A stretch of DNA of 64,000 nucleotides from Ferruginibacter paludis (lineage in GTDB: Bacteria > Bacteroidota > Bacteroidia > Chitinophagales > Chitinophagaceae): assembly GCF_030409685.1 (NCBI RefSeq), contig NZ_JAUFQJ010000004.1:248001-312000 (forward strand), written 5' to 3'. A program made the translations under genes and the position numbers. Shown here one piece after another: positions 55,415 through 63,695 of the stretch. Position 1 is the first letter of the stretch. The number at the start of each line of letters is the position of its first letter. Below the pieces are notes generated by a model. The model was given only the letters and a program-made list of their open reading frames with translations, had not been told where the DNA came from and did no database searches.

Positions 55415-55798
55415 ATGTCTAATATTCTGATTGTTGAAGATTCGGTTGATTTGTCGCAAATGTATGTACAGCTATTTGCTATGAGTAGACATGACGTTAC
55501 TTTGATAACTACTGGGAAAAATATAGATGTTGTCATAGAAAATATTAAACCTGATGTCATCCTGTTGGACATTTATTTGGGCGGCGAAGATGGAAGAGAT
55601 ATCTGCAGGGAAATAAAACAAACCCATAAAAATATTCCTGTCATCATGGTATCAGTAAGTATGGAACTGAAAGAAAAATCTATTGCCTGTGGCGCGGATG
55701 ATTATATAGAAAAACCCTTCGAAATAATGTTATTTACAAGTAAAGTTATCAGATGGGCAAAAAGATATCAGCAGGTTCAATTTGATTTAGCGATTTAA
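55415..55798 (+). CDS. Single-domain response regulator
   Basis: 127 residues from the ATG at 55415; a TTG two codons earlier also opens the frame. A receiver domain with acidic pair VEDS (7-10), phosphoacceptor D52 in VILLDIYLGGEDG and conserved Lys in EKPFEI. No output domain and no kinase nearby, so an orphan regulator. Resembles the regulator at 18573 in the GxDGRD step. An AT-rich intergenic region precedes it. Confidence 0.9.
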   Translation: MSNILIVEDSVDLSQMYVQLFAMSRHDVTLITTGKNIDVVIENIKPDVILLDIYLGGEDGRDICREIKQTHKNIPVIMVSVSMELKEKSIACGADDYIEKPFEIMLFTSKVIRWAKRYQQVQFDLAI

Positions 55799-55980
55799 TT
55801 TCCACTCCTTTCATCAAGCAGAATGGAAACTGGAAGCATAGCTTCTTAGAAGTTATACACCGCAAAAAAGGATTGACAATAATGTATGAATTATATAACT
55901 CTTTTTGATAATTATGTGATGATTACCAATTCAAGCAGTTCTACTTTTAATTTTATTAAACAAAATTTAAATTCAATAAA

Positions 55981-56379
55981 ATGAAAGGATTTAAAAGTAA
56001 TATCGAAAAAGACACACTGGACAATAATAACTTTCGTAAGGTTTTATACACAGGAAAAAATCTTCAACTCGTTCTAATGACCCTGAAAGTTGGAGAAGAA
56101 ATTGGAGAAGAAACTCACCAGGATAATGATCAGTTTTTTCGATTTGAAAGTGGTTCAGGTAAATGTATAATTGATGAGACTGAATACTTAGTGAAAAATG
56201 GAGATGCTATTGTTGTACCGTCAGGAGCTAAGCACAACGTGATTAATATTGACAGTAAAACTGAATTAAAAATCTATACTATATATGGTCCCCCAAATCA
56301 CAAATATGACACGATAAGGGCGACAAAAGAAGATGCTGAAAAATATGGAGAAGAATTTGACGGAAAAACAACAGAATAA
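55981..56379 (+). CDS. Cupin domain-containing protein
   Basis: 132 residues, one cupin barrel: LVLMTLKVGEEIGEETHQDN (metal motif 1 with H and E), FFRFESGSGKCII, and VVPSGAKHNVIN (motif 2 His), then TIYGPPNHK. Typical of small stress-linked cupins in Bacteroidota. Followed after 176 bases by a 51-residue membrane protein. Confidence 0.87.
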   Translation: MKGFKSNIEKDTLDNNNFRKVLYTGKNLQLVLMTLKVGEEIGEETHQDNDQFFRFESGSGKCIIDETEYLVKNGDAIVVPSGAKHNVINIDSKTELKIYTIYGPPNHKYDTIRATKEDAEKYGEEFDGKTTE

Positions 56380-56555
56380 ATTACTTCAAGGTTCTGCCAG
56401 TTTTGCAGCAAATCCCATATTATATGTATACCAAACAAAACTGGAAACACTGACATTAATCAATAGCTTCATTGCATTAGATCATTTTCTGAAACCTTTA
56501 CAAGTTCTATCTTAAGGTTTGGAATCTATATTTAAAACAATAAAAAATACAAAAA

Positions 56556-56711
56556 ATGGGAAACTTACTTTATATAATTGCCGTGATACTAATTATAGGT
56601 TGGGCAATTGGTTTTTTTGCATTTAATGTAGGTGCAATTATTCATATTCTACTTGTTATTGCAATTATAGCTATAATACTTAGAGTAATTCAAGGCAGGA
56701 AAATTGTTTAG
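56556..56711 (+). CDS. Small two-helix membrane protein (lmo0937-like)
   Basis: A 51-residue protein of MGNLLYIIAVILIIGW, then FFAFNVGAIIHILLVIAIIA and a basic tail (LRVIQGRKIV). It matches the small lmo0937/DUF5670-type membrane proteins common in Bacteroidota. The ATG is well placed and the stop is TAG at 56711. Family B repeat starts 13 bases later. Function unknown. Confidence 0.7.
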   Translation: MGNLLYIIAVILIIGWAIGFFAFNVGAIIHILLVIAIIAIILRVIQGRKIV

Positions 56712-56724
56712 AATAAGTTTCCTG

Positions 56725-57122
56725 CTTCCGTGGTTGGTGCGTCTTCCATCACCGAGATAGCCTTTCTCACCGTGGCCCGGCGTCCTCTCCGACCACGTCT
56801 TCGGTTCGCAAACTTTGCCGAAATAGGTTAGTGTGCCGAACTCATCTTCCTGCCTTTAGTAAAACCGGGTCTTTGTAAAGTTTTGTACCAGTCGCAGCAG
56901 GCTGTTGATGACAATCATTATATTTTCATCTGGCTTTAATAAATGTTACCATTGATTGATGGTTATCGTCCAAAAATAAACTTCATTTAATTCGGTGTAC
57001 AAATTGCGATGACCATTGTTTAAACTCGCTGGCTTTCACTTTTATTTGTATGACAATTCATTTTGCTACAGGTCGGTGGGGCGCAACCCAGGAGATCGAA
57101 GCCTTTACACCAGCCACGGAAG
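56725..57122 (+). repeat. Repeat family B, complete copy with terminal inverted repeats
   Basis: The ends are CTTCCGTGGTTGGTG (56725-56739) and CACCAGCCACGGAAG (57108-57122), 14 of 15 bases inverted. The 398-bp interior has no open frame. Near-identical in the middle to 44536-44890 and 38128-38261. It behaves like a MITE-type non-autonomous element. Confidence 0.85.
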
Positions 57123-57195
57123 AAAATTTTAAGGACAGCTCTTGAATTCAATTTATTTGAAGATGTTATGGCTGGGCTGGATGGATGCTCAATAT

Positions 57196-57309
57196 TTGCT
57201 ACCTACTTTTGTTGTCTGGCACAAACATAGCCAACTCACAATACCTTAGCTACCAAGCTTGCGCCAACGCAGACTTCACTTTAGTAGAACGCTTGCGCCA
57301 AAACGGGGG
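57196..57309 (+). repeat. Repeat family C, right half
   Basis: TTGTTGTCTGGCACAAAC, ATAGCCAACTC, AACGCAGACTTCACTTTAGT and AACGCTTGCGCCAA; the last is the right terminal arm. Confidence 0.75.
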
Positions 57310-57321
57310 ACCTGCCTTTTT

Positions 57322-58086
57322 TTAGTGATACTCTTTATCAGGTAAACTGTAAACAACCTTACCTGCAGAGTCGAAAAAATTAATTTTTGCTGCTCCCGCA
57401 GAATCAACAATAAGCTGAATTCTTGTTTTACCTTTTTTGTCTGCTAAGTTTATTAATGCTGATTTATCTGTGTCTTTACCAATAAAAACACGGTGAGCAA
57501 ATGCTGGATCGCCGTTCAATGGTTCCATTAATTGTTTGAGTCTAAGGTCTCTATCTGGTCCGGCGGGTAATTTTTCTGTGGCTTTATATTGGTTGCGAAA
57601 TTCTGGAAAAGTTGGACTGTTATGCCAATCATCTACATACAAACCTGTTTTTTTGTCTCCATTATCGTCAAGATATTGAAAATATAGAACCTGATTTTGA
57701 TTATATTGGTCAAACGAAAAATGTCCGGATGCAAAATATTTTCCACTACTATCTTTTCTCCCTGAAAAAACCAGTCCTCCGCATTCAGTTGCTTCGTCAT
57801 TAAAAAATATTATGCCCGGCCGATTGCCTCCTGGTATTCCAATTGGTTTTCCATAAAATAGATTTTCAGGTGATTTTTCCTTATTGGAAAGTATCATTCT
57901 ATATTGCCCGTTCGGTTCAATAATATTGATTCGTTTTGCAGTTAATTCCTCAACTGATAGCTTGTCTGTCTGCTTTTCCATTCTAAAAATTAAGAACAAG
58001 GCAAAAATCAGCAACATAGATGAAAAGGCTGCATATACTGATAAAAAACGGATTTGCTTTTTAACTTTTTCCAGGCCGTCTGTCAT
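57322..58086 (-). CDS. Membrane-anchored hypothetical protein
   Basis: 254 residues: a short charged N-terminus, one transmembrane helix (FSSMLLIFALFLIFRM), and a soluble domain. The domain contains INIIEPNGQYRMILSNKEK, GNRPGIIFFNDEATECGG, a Tyr/Gln-rich strand region (FDQYNQNQVLYFQYLDDNGD) and FIGKDTDKSALINLADKKG. The pattern of short beta-hairpins with NG/DG turns suggests a repetitive beta fold. I do not recognise a named family. Stand-alone between repeat C copies. Confidence 0.65.
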   Translation of the reverse strand: MTDGLEKVKKQIRFLSVYAAFSSMLLIFALFLIFRMEKQTDKLSVEELTAKRINIIEPNGQYRMILSNKEKSPENLFYGKPIGIPGGNRPGIIFFNDEATECGGLVFSGRKDSSGKYFASGHFSFDQYNQNQVLYFQYLDDNGDKKTGLYVDDWHNSPTFPEFRNQYKATEKLPAGPDRDLRLKQLMEPLNGDPAFAHRVFIGKDTDKSALINLADKKGKTRIQLIVDSAGAAKINFFDSAGKVVYSLPDKEYH

Positions 58087-58139
58087 TAGGGTTCATTTGT
58101 TTTTAAGGTTACACTATCTAAAATTGCAGCCCCTGAACT

Positions 58140-58388
58140 AGCGCAAGGCTCTAACGTTGGTAAATGTACGTTGGCCTATCCTTGTGCCGTCGCTGGTTCT
58201 GCAAAGTAAGACTTTCCCAATAATTTGTATGCTTGCTTTTTGTTTGCACAGCTAACATGATCGCCGCAATGTGTGCATTATTATTATTAGCGCATTTGTT
58301 GCCTGGCACAAGGATAGCCAACGCTCCTACCCCGCCCTGCACCCCTGCGTCAACGCGAACTTCACATCTTTAGTCCGCTTGAGACAAT
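58140..58388 (+). repeat. Repeat family C, full copy
   Basis: CGTTGGCCTATCCTTGTGCC pairs with GGCACAAGGATAGCCAACG (58303 on), an almost perfect inner stem. The right end reads CACCCCTGCGTCAACGCGAA. A family B right end (TTTACACCAACCACGGAAGC) follows at about 58402. Confidence 0.85.
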
Positions 58389-58555
58389 GGAGTAGGAACA
58401 ATTTACACCAACCACGGAAGCAATATGGGGAGACTAAACCAACCACGGCAACGAAATATTTTCAAAATGAGACTACATGCAGGTGCAGCATTTGCAATTG
58501 TTATATTAAATAGTTAGTTTCACCATACCCAATCACAACACCTAAAAACCAACCT

Positions 58556-59260
58556 ATGCTACAAGTGTACCGTAACACTTCCATTTTTGTATTCCTGATC
58601 TTTATAGGAATACAGTGGGGATTTTATCATCCTTACACCAGCCAGTTCCCGCATTTTAAAAATGCCACAACACTGATACATATTCACGGTGCATTACTGA
58701 TGACATGGATACTGCTGCTGATAGTGCAGCCCCTACTCATACAATCAGGCAGGGCCAGCCTGCACAAAAAAATAGGCAATGTTTCCTGGGTGCTGGGGCC
58801 GCTCGTTATCGCTTTCCTTTTCCTCATCGGCAGGTCAGGGTATACAAGGGGCTTGGGCATTGTTCCCGAACATGAAAACTTCACTTTCGTTGCGCTGGAT
58901 ATGCGGGGTTTTATTTCCTTTGCCATTTTCTGGAGCCTGGCCATGATCTACCGCAAAACGCCCAGCTCACATATGCGGTATATGATCGCTACAGGCATCC
59001 TGGCCATCGGGCCCGGGGTTGGGCGGGGGCTGATATACACTGCTGGAATGAACATAGGCGATGCCTTAACGATTGCTGATGTGCTGGACCTGTCAATCGT
59101 TGGCGTATTGCTAGGGTTTGATGTATACCGGAAGAAAAACTACAAACCCTTCCTCACCGTTTTTTTGGTGCTGCTCATCGGTTCCCTGCTCTGGCAATTA
59201 AGGGATACTGCTTTCTGGCAAAGCTTTGCTAAAACTTATGCCGGGCTGTTTTATCGCTAA
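58556..59260 (+). CDS. Multi-pass membrane protein, unknown family
   Basis: 234 residues with about seven transmembrane helices. A histidine-bearing stretch (TTLIHIHGALLMTWILLL) and a Ser-Leu-His-Lys loop (RASLHKKIGNVSWVLGPL) recall quinone- or heme-linked small membrane proteins in Bacteroidota, but no definite family is seen. Codon use here is GC-richer than the surrounding AT-rich small genes, hinting at different origin. Stand-alone. Confidence 0.65.
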   Translation: MLQVYRNTSIFVFLIFIGIQWGFYHPYTSQFPHFKNATTLIHIHGALLMTWILLLIVQPLLIQSGRASLHKKIGNVSWVLGPLVIAFLFLIGRSGYTRGLGIVPEHENFTFVALDMRGFISFAIFWSLAMIYRKTPSSHMRYMIATGILAIGPGVGRGLIYTAGMNIGDALTIADVLDLSIVGVLLGFDVYRKKNYKPFLTVFLVLLIGSLLWQLRDTAFWQSFAKTYAGLFYR

Positions 59261-59399
59261 ATCACGCGGGGCGGCGGAGTGGGTGTTGGCCTGGTTATGT
59301 GGTGCTTTGCTACGCTATAAGGCCTTACTTTGAAGATTACTCCGCGAGGAAATTTTATTTATCCCCCTCTTTGATACAAGCCTCTCCTTAAACTGTTGA

Positions 59400-59592
59400 A
59401 CGCTTGCATTGGCCAAAGAACTAGCCTTGGTAATGTGCGCCAGATTCCTTGGCCTTTGCTCGCTCTGCAAAGTAACATTTCTCAATAATTTTCAGGCTTA
59501 CTATTTTTGTTTGCACAGCTAACATGACTGCCGCAATGGGGACATTATTATTGTTAGCACATTTGTTGTCTGGCACAAGCATAGCCAACGGT
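59400..59592 (+). repeat. Repeat family C copy
   Basis: GCATTGGCCAAAGAACTAGC (left), ATGACTGCCGCAATGGGGAC, TTGTTAGCACATTTGTTG and GGCACAAGCATAGCCAACG in order; the right arm is replaced by unrelated sequence. Confidence 0.75.
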
Positions 59593-59613
59593 GGGCGCTA
59601 AAAAGGAAAGAAT

Positions 59614-60246
59614 TTATTTTCCTTTGATCCTTGAATAATTAATTTCTGTATCCTTAATTATTTTGTTCTCTCGTTCCCTGTAAATTTCTATTGTATAATG
59701 GTCCTTATCAAGGAGCTTAAGATGTTCGTACGTCTTCATACTTACTCCGGGTATTAATGTTTCTACACGGTAATAAAGGATTGCTTTTTTTGTTGAATCA
59801 TAACTACCTTCTGAATAAGCTATATCACTTCCAAGATGATTTCCTATCATGGTTTTAACAAATTTCTGTTTAATATTATCATAGCCTTCTGTTTCAATCC
59901 CTTTGGAAACTACTTCTTTCATTTTACCATCTTGTATTGGCATTTGTATTTTCTCTCCGGTTGATTCAGCAATAAAAAATCGGCCATTTGCGAAGGATGT
60001 TCGCTCCAACGTACCTTTAAATTCTACCTCAACTTTATTAGAATCAGGATTAGCGTCGCCTGAATAATGCCGGCCGCTGAATGTCCATGAACCTGCCAGT
60101 GCAGCAAGCAATTGATGATATTTACCTGGCCGGGAATAGTTGAACCATTGCTCAAAAAAATCATCACTTTTAGGCAAGGAATCTTTTTTGTTTTGCGCAA
60201 GTGCCGTTGGTGCATAAAAGCACGTACAAACAATCAAGGCAAGCAA
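59614..60246 (-). CDS. Secreted hypothetical protein (DUF1579-like)
   Basis: About 210 residues. A signal peptide (LALIVCTCFYAPTALAQ) precedes a domain with LLAALAGSWTFSGRHYSGD, a run of short strands and YRVETLIPGVSMKTYEHLKL, reminiscent of DUF1579. The frame opens at a TTG (60246), with GGAGGAGGG about 14 bases upstream. No in-frame ATG fits, and the frame extends a few codons further upstream (RRRVLKIVT), so the exact start is uncertain. Confidence 0.65.
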   Translation of the reverse strand: MLALIVCTCFYAPTALAQNKKDSLPKSDDFFEQWFNYSRPGKYHQLLAALAGSWTFSGRHYSGDANPDSNKVEVEFKGTLERTSFANGRFFIAESTGEKIQMPIQDGKMKEVVSKGIETEGYDNIKQKFVKTMIGNHLGSDIAYSEGSYDSTKKAILYYRVETLIPGVSMKTYEHLKLLDKDHYTIEIYRERENKIIKDTEINYSRIKGK

Positions 60247-60439
60247 TGTAACTATTTTTAAAACCCTCCTCCGGCATTCTTTATTAATGTACTCATCAGC
60301 ATATACGATTAAGGGCTTCTTTATAATCAGTTCATTTATTTTTTAGACTATTCAATGTAAGCTTTTTCTTTCGACTACTTGCATAAAGTTTTACGACTCC
60401 ATTAACGCAAGCACCTCTTCAAGCTATTACACTCTTCCA

Positions 60440-60640
60440 TTGTCGCAAGGCCAAAGCGTTGGTTATGTTCGTCGGATTTCCTTGTGCCGTTGCTTACGCT
60501 GCTATTATGCCGCAATGGGTGCATTAATATTGTTATTTCATGTTGTGTGGCACAAGAATAGCCGACGCTCATGCCCGCCCTACACCCTCATATCATTGCG
60601 CCTACGCAGAATTCACTTCAGTAAAACGTTTACGTCAAAC
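60440..60640 (+). repeat. Repeat family C copy
   Basis: GTCGCAAGGCCAAAGCGTTGG, CGTCGGATTTCCTTGTGCC and GGCACAAGAATAGCCGACG, then a TTCACTTCAGTAAAACGTT right end. The inner arms carry CGTCGG/CCGACG where other copies have CGTTGG/CCAACG, a possible compensatory change. Confidence 0.75.
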
Positions 60641-60934
60641 AGAGACGTTATGCCTCGTTGATTACGCTTTCCAGTATGCAATGTCCCAGCCTAACATGCC
60701 CCGTGCCTTATTAGACATTGCTTGGAAAGAATTGAATATTTTATCTGTCTGATTACAATCAGCCTTTTTTCGATGGTAATCATTTCAATCTGCCAACTGC
60801 ATTTGTACATTTATGAAGGTTGTCGTTTTTATTTATAAATGAATAAGCATATCGAAGGTTCTTCATTATCTGTACGATCAAAAAGGAAATTGAAACCATA
60901 ATCAAAAATTATTTTTAACCTTAAATGTAGATGT

Positions 60935-61591
60935 ATGAAAAAGACTAATTTATTGCTGGCGGCATTAATATTGCCTGTTATGCTGGGAACATTAATTTCC
61001 TGCCAAAAAGAAAAGGATTTAATAAGCCCCAATAATTCTGAACAAACAATTTCTAAAAAATCCGCCACACCTGAAACCCGTGCTTACCACGACAATTTTT
61101 CGATGAAATTACATTTTGTGCCCGATATTGCCGGCGGTTGGGTTATCACTGATCCCGATTCTTATGCCTGGTGGCCTGGGGATGGTGATGGAAATGCCAC
61201 ACATATGGGCAATGCTTCTATTTATTATAATCAGTATACTGTAAGGCAACTTTCAGGAGTTGTTCATTTGTTTTCCAGCCCGGTAACTATGTTTTTCCCA
61301 ACCGAATTACAGGCATATAATGTTCCTCCGGAAGTTAGTGTGGTAGCATATGATCATAAAGGAAATTCTATTTGGTTTAAAAATGATCCAGCTGGAATTC
61401 CGGGAAAAGCTACCAGTCCAACTAAGGTAGTTTTTTCCGGAACTATGTATATCATTGGTGGCACGGGTAAATTTTTCGGTGCAACCGGTGAGGTCATCCT
61501 GAGTGGATATTTTAACCCTGCACCTTTGCAAACCAATCCTGATGCTTTGTTGGATGGTAATCTCAGTCATGACGGATGGATACGTTATTAA
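60935..61591 (+). CDS. Hypothetical lipoprotein
   Basis: 218 residues with a lipobox (GTLISC, Cys23) and an Asn/Ser-rich linker. The beta-rich body has PDIAGGWVITDPDSYAWWPG, GVVHLFSSPVTMFFPTELQ, and near the end IIGGTGKFFGATGEVILSG. The GGTGxFxGATG pattern resembles allene-oxide-cyclase-barrel-like or similar beta barrels. No family is asserted. Confidence 0.68.
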   Translation: MKKTNLLLAALILPVMLGTLISCQKEKDLISPNNSEQTISKKSATPETRAYHDNFSMKLHFVPDIAGGWVITDPDSYAWWPGDGDGNATHMGNASIYYNQYTVRQLSGVVHLFSSPVTMFFPTELQAYNVPPEVSVVAYDHKGNSIWFKNDPAGIPGKATSPTKVVFSGTMYIIGGTGKFFGATGEVILSGYFNPAPLQTNPDALLDGNLSHDGWIRY

Positions 61592-61737
61592 ACTGTATTT
61601 CCAGCACGAGCTATAAATAATGTTCATGAAAAATTGCAAAAAGTTATAGCTGGTACCGGTAAAAAAAAGTTGAAATAGAATCCTGAGTTTTAATTCAGGA
61701 CTTGTTTATAGTTTTAATAATAAGCAAGTCTACTATC

Positions 61738-61870
61738 CAGCAATGTTTCTCAACGGGCTTTGCAGTATAGCCGAGGACGTTGCGTCTGGCAGATTAGATT
61801 CGTTTCTCATTAGTACGCAAAGTCCCAGGCAAACATGCTTGCCTGGCAGGAGACGTTTACGGGAAGGAAG
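61738..61870 (+). repeat. Repeat family A, diverged full copy
   Basis: CCAGCAATGTTTCTCAACG, GAGGACGTTGCGTCTGG, TACGCAAAGTCCCAGGC and CTGGCAGGAGACGTTTACGG. Confidence 0.82.
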
Positions 61871-61974
61871 TTCAATAAATGTATCATTCTTTTGTACCGG
61901 TACAGGGTTGCAAAAATGTAAATATGTCTTAGTTTTATGGAATATTAATTTGCCAAAAGTTAAAATACTTTTCT

Positions 61975-62490
61975 ATGAAACTAATACAAAGGCTTTTGTT
62001 TATTATGATACTGCTGCTTGCTGTTCAAACAAGTACTGTATTTGCCCAGGTGGCGGGTGTAAATCTTGCAGCCCATGGAGTGCTGGCAATTATAGGCGGC
62101 AATCGTGAAAAAAAACAGGAAAAAATAATTGAGAAGTCCTCAACGCCGGAAAAAATAAGCGGAGCAAATGTAGTTGTGCTACGCGTAAAAGAATCAGACA
62201 TAAAAAGTAAAGCTAAAATCCATATTATAGCACTGCAAAATCGGTTAACTCAATACAATACCCAATATAAAAACAATCAACCGATTATAGTGCCAAAGAA
62301 TGACAGTGATTTAATAGCCATCCAGGATATGGATGAAAATTGGCCAACCGATGAATACGCAAGCGAATTGAGAGCGTATAAGCGGTATGCTGCTCAGCAG
62401 AAACAACAATTGCCTGCTGCACCCCGAGACAGTTTACACTCAACACCTGCAGGCCTGCTAAAAAAAGATACTGCCGGCGTGAAATTATAA
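61975..62490 (+). CDS. Secreted hypothetical protein
   Basis: 171 residues with a signal peptide (LLFIMILLLAVQTSTVFAQ). The mature part starts VAGVNLAAHGVLAIIGG, then is highly charged and helical with Gln/Lys runs (NREKKQEKIIEKSST; AQQKQQLPAA). No family. It may be periplasmic. Confidence 0.6.
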   Translation: MKLIQRLLFIMILLLAVQTSTVFAQVAGVNLAAHGVLAIIGGNREKKQEKIIEKSSTPEKISGANVVVLRVKESDIKSKAKIHIIALQNRLTQYNTQYKNNQPIIVPKNDSDLIAIQDMDENWPTDEYASELRAYKRYAAQQKQQLPAAPRDSLHSTPAGLLKKDTAGVKL

Positions 62491-62504
62491 TCGGTTTTCT
62501 TTTT

Positions 62505-62640
62505 CCAGCAGCGTCTCTCAACGGGCTTTTGCAGTATGGCTTAGGACGTCGCGCCGGGCTGAGTACGTTTCATTGCTCCTTAGTACGCAATGCCCATGGC
62601 TAATGCTCTGGCTCGGGAGGAGACCTTGTTGCGAAGGAAT
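62505..62640 (+). repeat. Repeat family A, full copy
   Basis: CCAGCAGCGTCTCTCAACG ... TAGGACGTCGCGCCGG ... TACGCAATGCCCATGGC ... CTCGGGAGGAGACCTTGTTG. Confidence 0.88.
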
Positions 62641-62800
62641 GCTCCTGCCCCGCGCTACACCAACGCAGGACTTGCGGCGATTCTTCTTACTACGGCGGTA
62701 GTTTTAAATAAACAGAAAATCCAACAGCGCAAAACTTAGTATTTATAAAACTTTGTTGACTAATTTCATTTTTGTTTAAATTAGTATTCCATATTTATTT

Positions 62801-63562
62801 ATGAAATTAAAAATTCAGCAAAAATTGATTAGCGGTGTTTGCAATCAGAAATTGGCGCTTGTTTTTTTTATGACTATAACCAGTGTTATGTGCAAACTCC
62901 ACGCACAAGCGCAGCAGAAGGACTGCGATATTCGGTTGAACGCCAAAGTTAGTTCGACAGGCAATCTTACCAACGACGGAAAGGGAACATACTACACTGG
63001 TAAAGACTGGATTGGCGTGTGGTTGAATCCAACCCGATGGCCTGATCAGGCGTTCCATATTTGCATGAATTGGCCGTTTGACTTTTTCCGGACATGTGAC
63101 AGTGCCACTGCCCCGGCTCCCACGGGCACCAGGGGCAATCGCACTCTTTTGCATCATATCACTAACCCGGTGCCGGGGGGAGGAGGAAAATCATTAGGGG
63201 TTTTTACTGGCCCTGGCGGGGGGAATGATATTGCGATATCGAAACCTTTAACTGCTACTATAAACAGCTTTACTGATATGACTATTGGTGCTTCCCTGTC
63301 GCCTTTATCAACAGAGGTTCGCTTTTGCAATTCAGACTGCACCGAGTACTTCAGTATACTTTTCGGGGATAGCAGCGTAATGCATCACCCTGGTATAAAC
63401 GGCGCAGGGAGTACAAGGCCGATCGTTTCCCGTACTTCGGATACAACCTGGACGATCAGTTTCCCACCAGGAACAATTGGAAGGCTTTGGAACCGAACAC
63501 CTGAAGTTCCAACATCAGAACTCTACTATTATGAAGGAAGCCTTGAAATTAAGAAACAGTAA
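62801..63562 (+). CDS. Secreted hypothetical protein
   Basis: 253 residues. A signal sequence (LALVFFMTITSVMCKLHAQA) is followed by a beta-rich, Gly/Pro/Asn-rich body with four or more cysteines (KDCDIRLNAKV; EVRFCNSDCTEYFSILFG). It looks like an extracellular beta-sandwich protein. No family recognised. It is the last intact gene of the window. Confidence 0.62.
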   Translation: MKLKIQQKLISGVCNQKLALVFFMTITSVMCKLHAQAQQKDCDIRLNAKVSSTGNLTNDGKGTYYTGKDWIGVWLNPTRWPDQAFHICMNWPFDFFRTCDSATAPAPTGTRGNRTLLHHITNPVPGGGGKSLGVFTGPGGGNDIAISKPLTATINSFTDMTIGASLSPLSTEVRFCNSDCTEYFSILFGDSSVMHHPGINGAGSTRPIVSRTSDTTWTISFPPGTIGRLWNRTPEVPTSELYYYEGSLEIKKQ

Positions 63563-63633
63563 TCGCAAGTGATATTTAACCATGTTGGCATTCCAATAGT
63601 TTTCCCTTTTAATTACCGCTAACGTTTGTATTC

Positions 63634-63695
63634 CCTTCCCGGCAAAGTCGCTCAACGAGCCTTAAGCATAGCCGGGAACGTTGCGGCAGGTTGAG
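63634..63695 (+). repeat. Repeat family A half copy abutting a RAYT stop codon
   Basis: CCCGGCAAAGTCGCTCAACG and GCCGGGAACGTTGCGGCAGG make one hairpin, ending at the TAA of the RAYT remnant (63696). Confidence 0.85.

Noticed and set aside
61743..62108. 121-residue plus-strand frame
   Set aside because: It begins inside a family A repeat and overlaps the secreted-protein gene at 61975 in another frame.
45817..62640. CRISPR array
   Set aside because: The repeats are about 135 bp, dispersed over kilobases, palindromic and without regular spacers.
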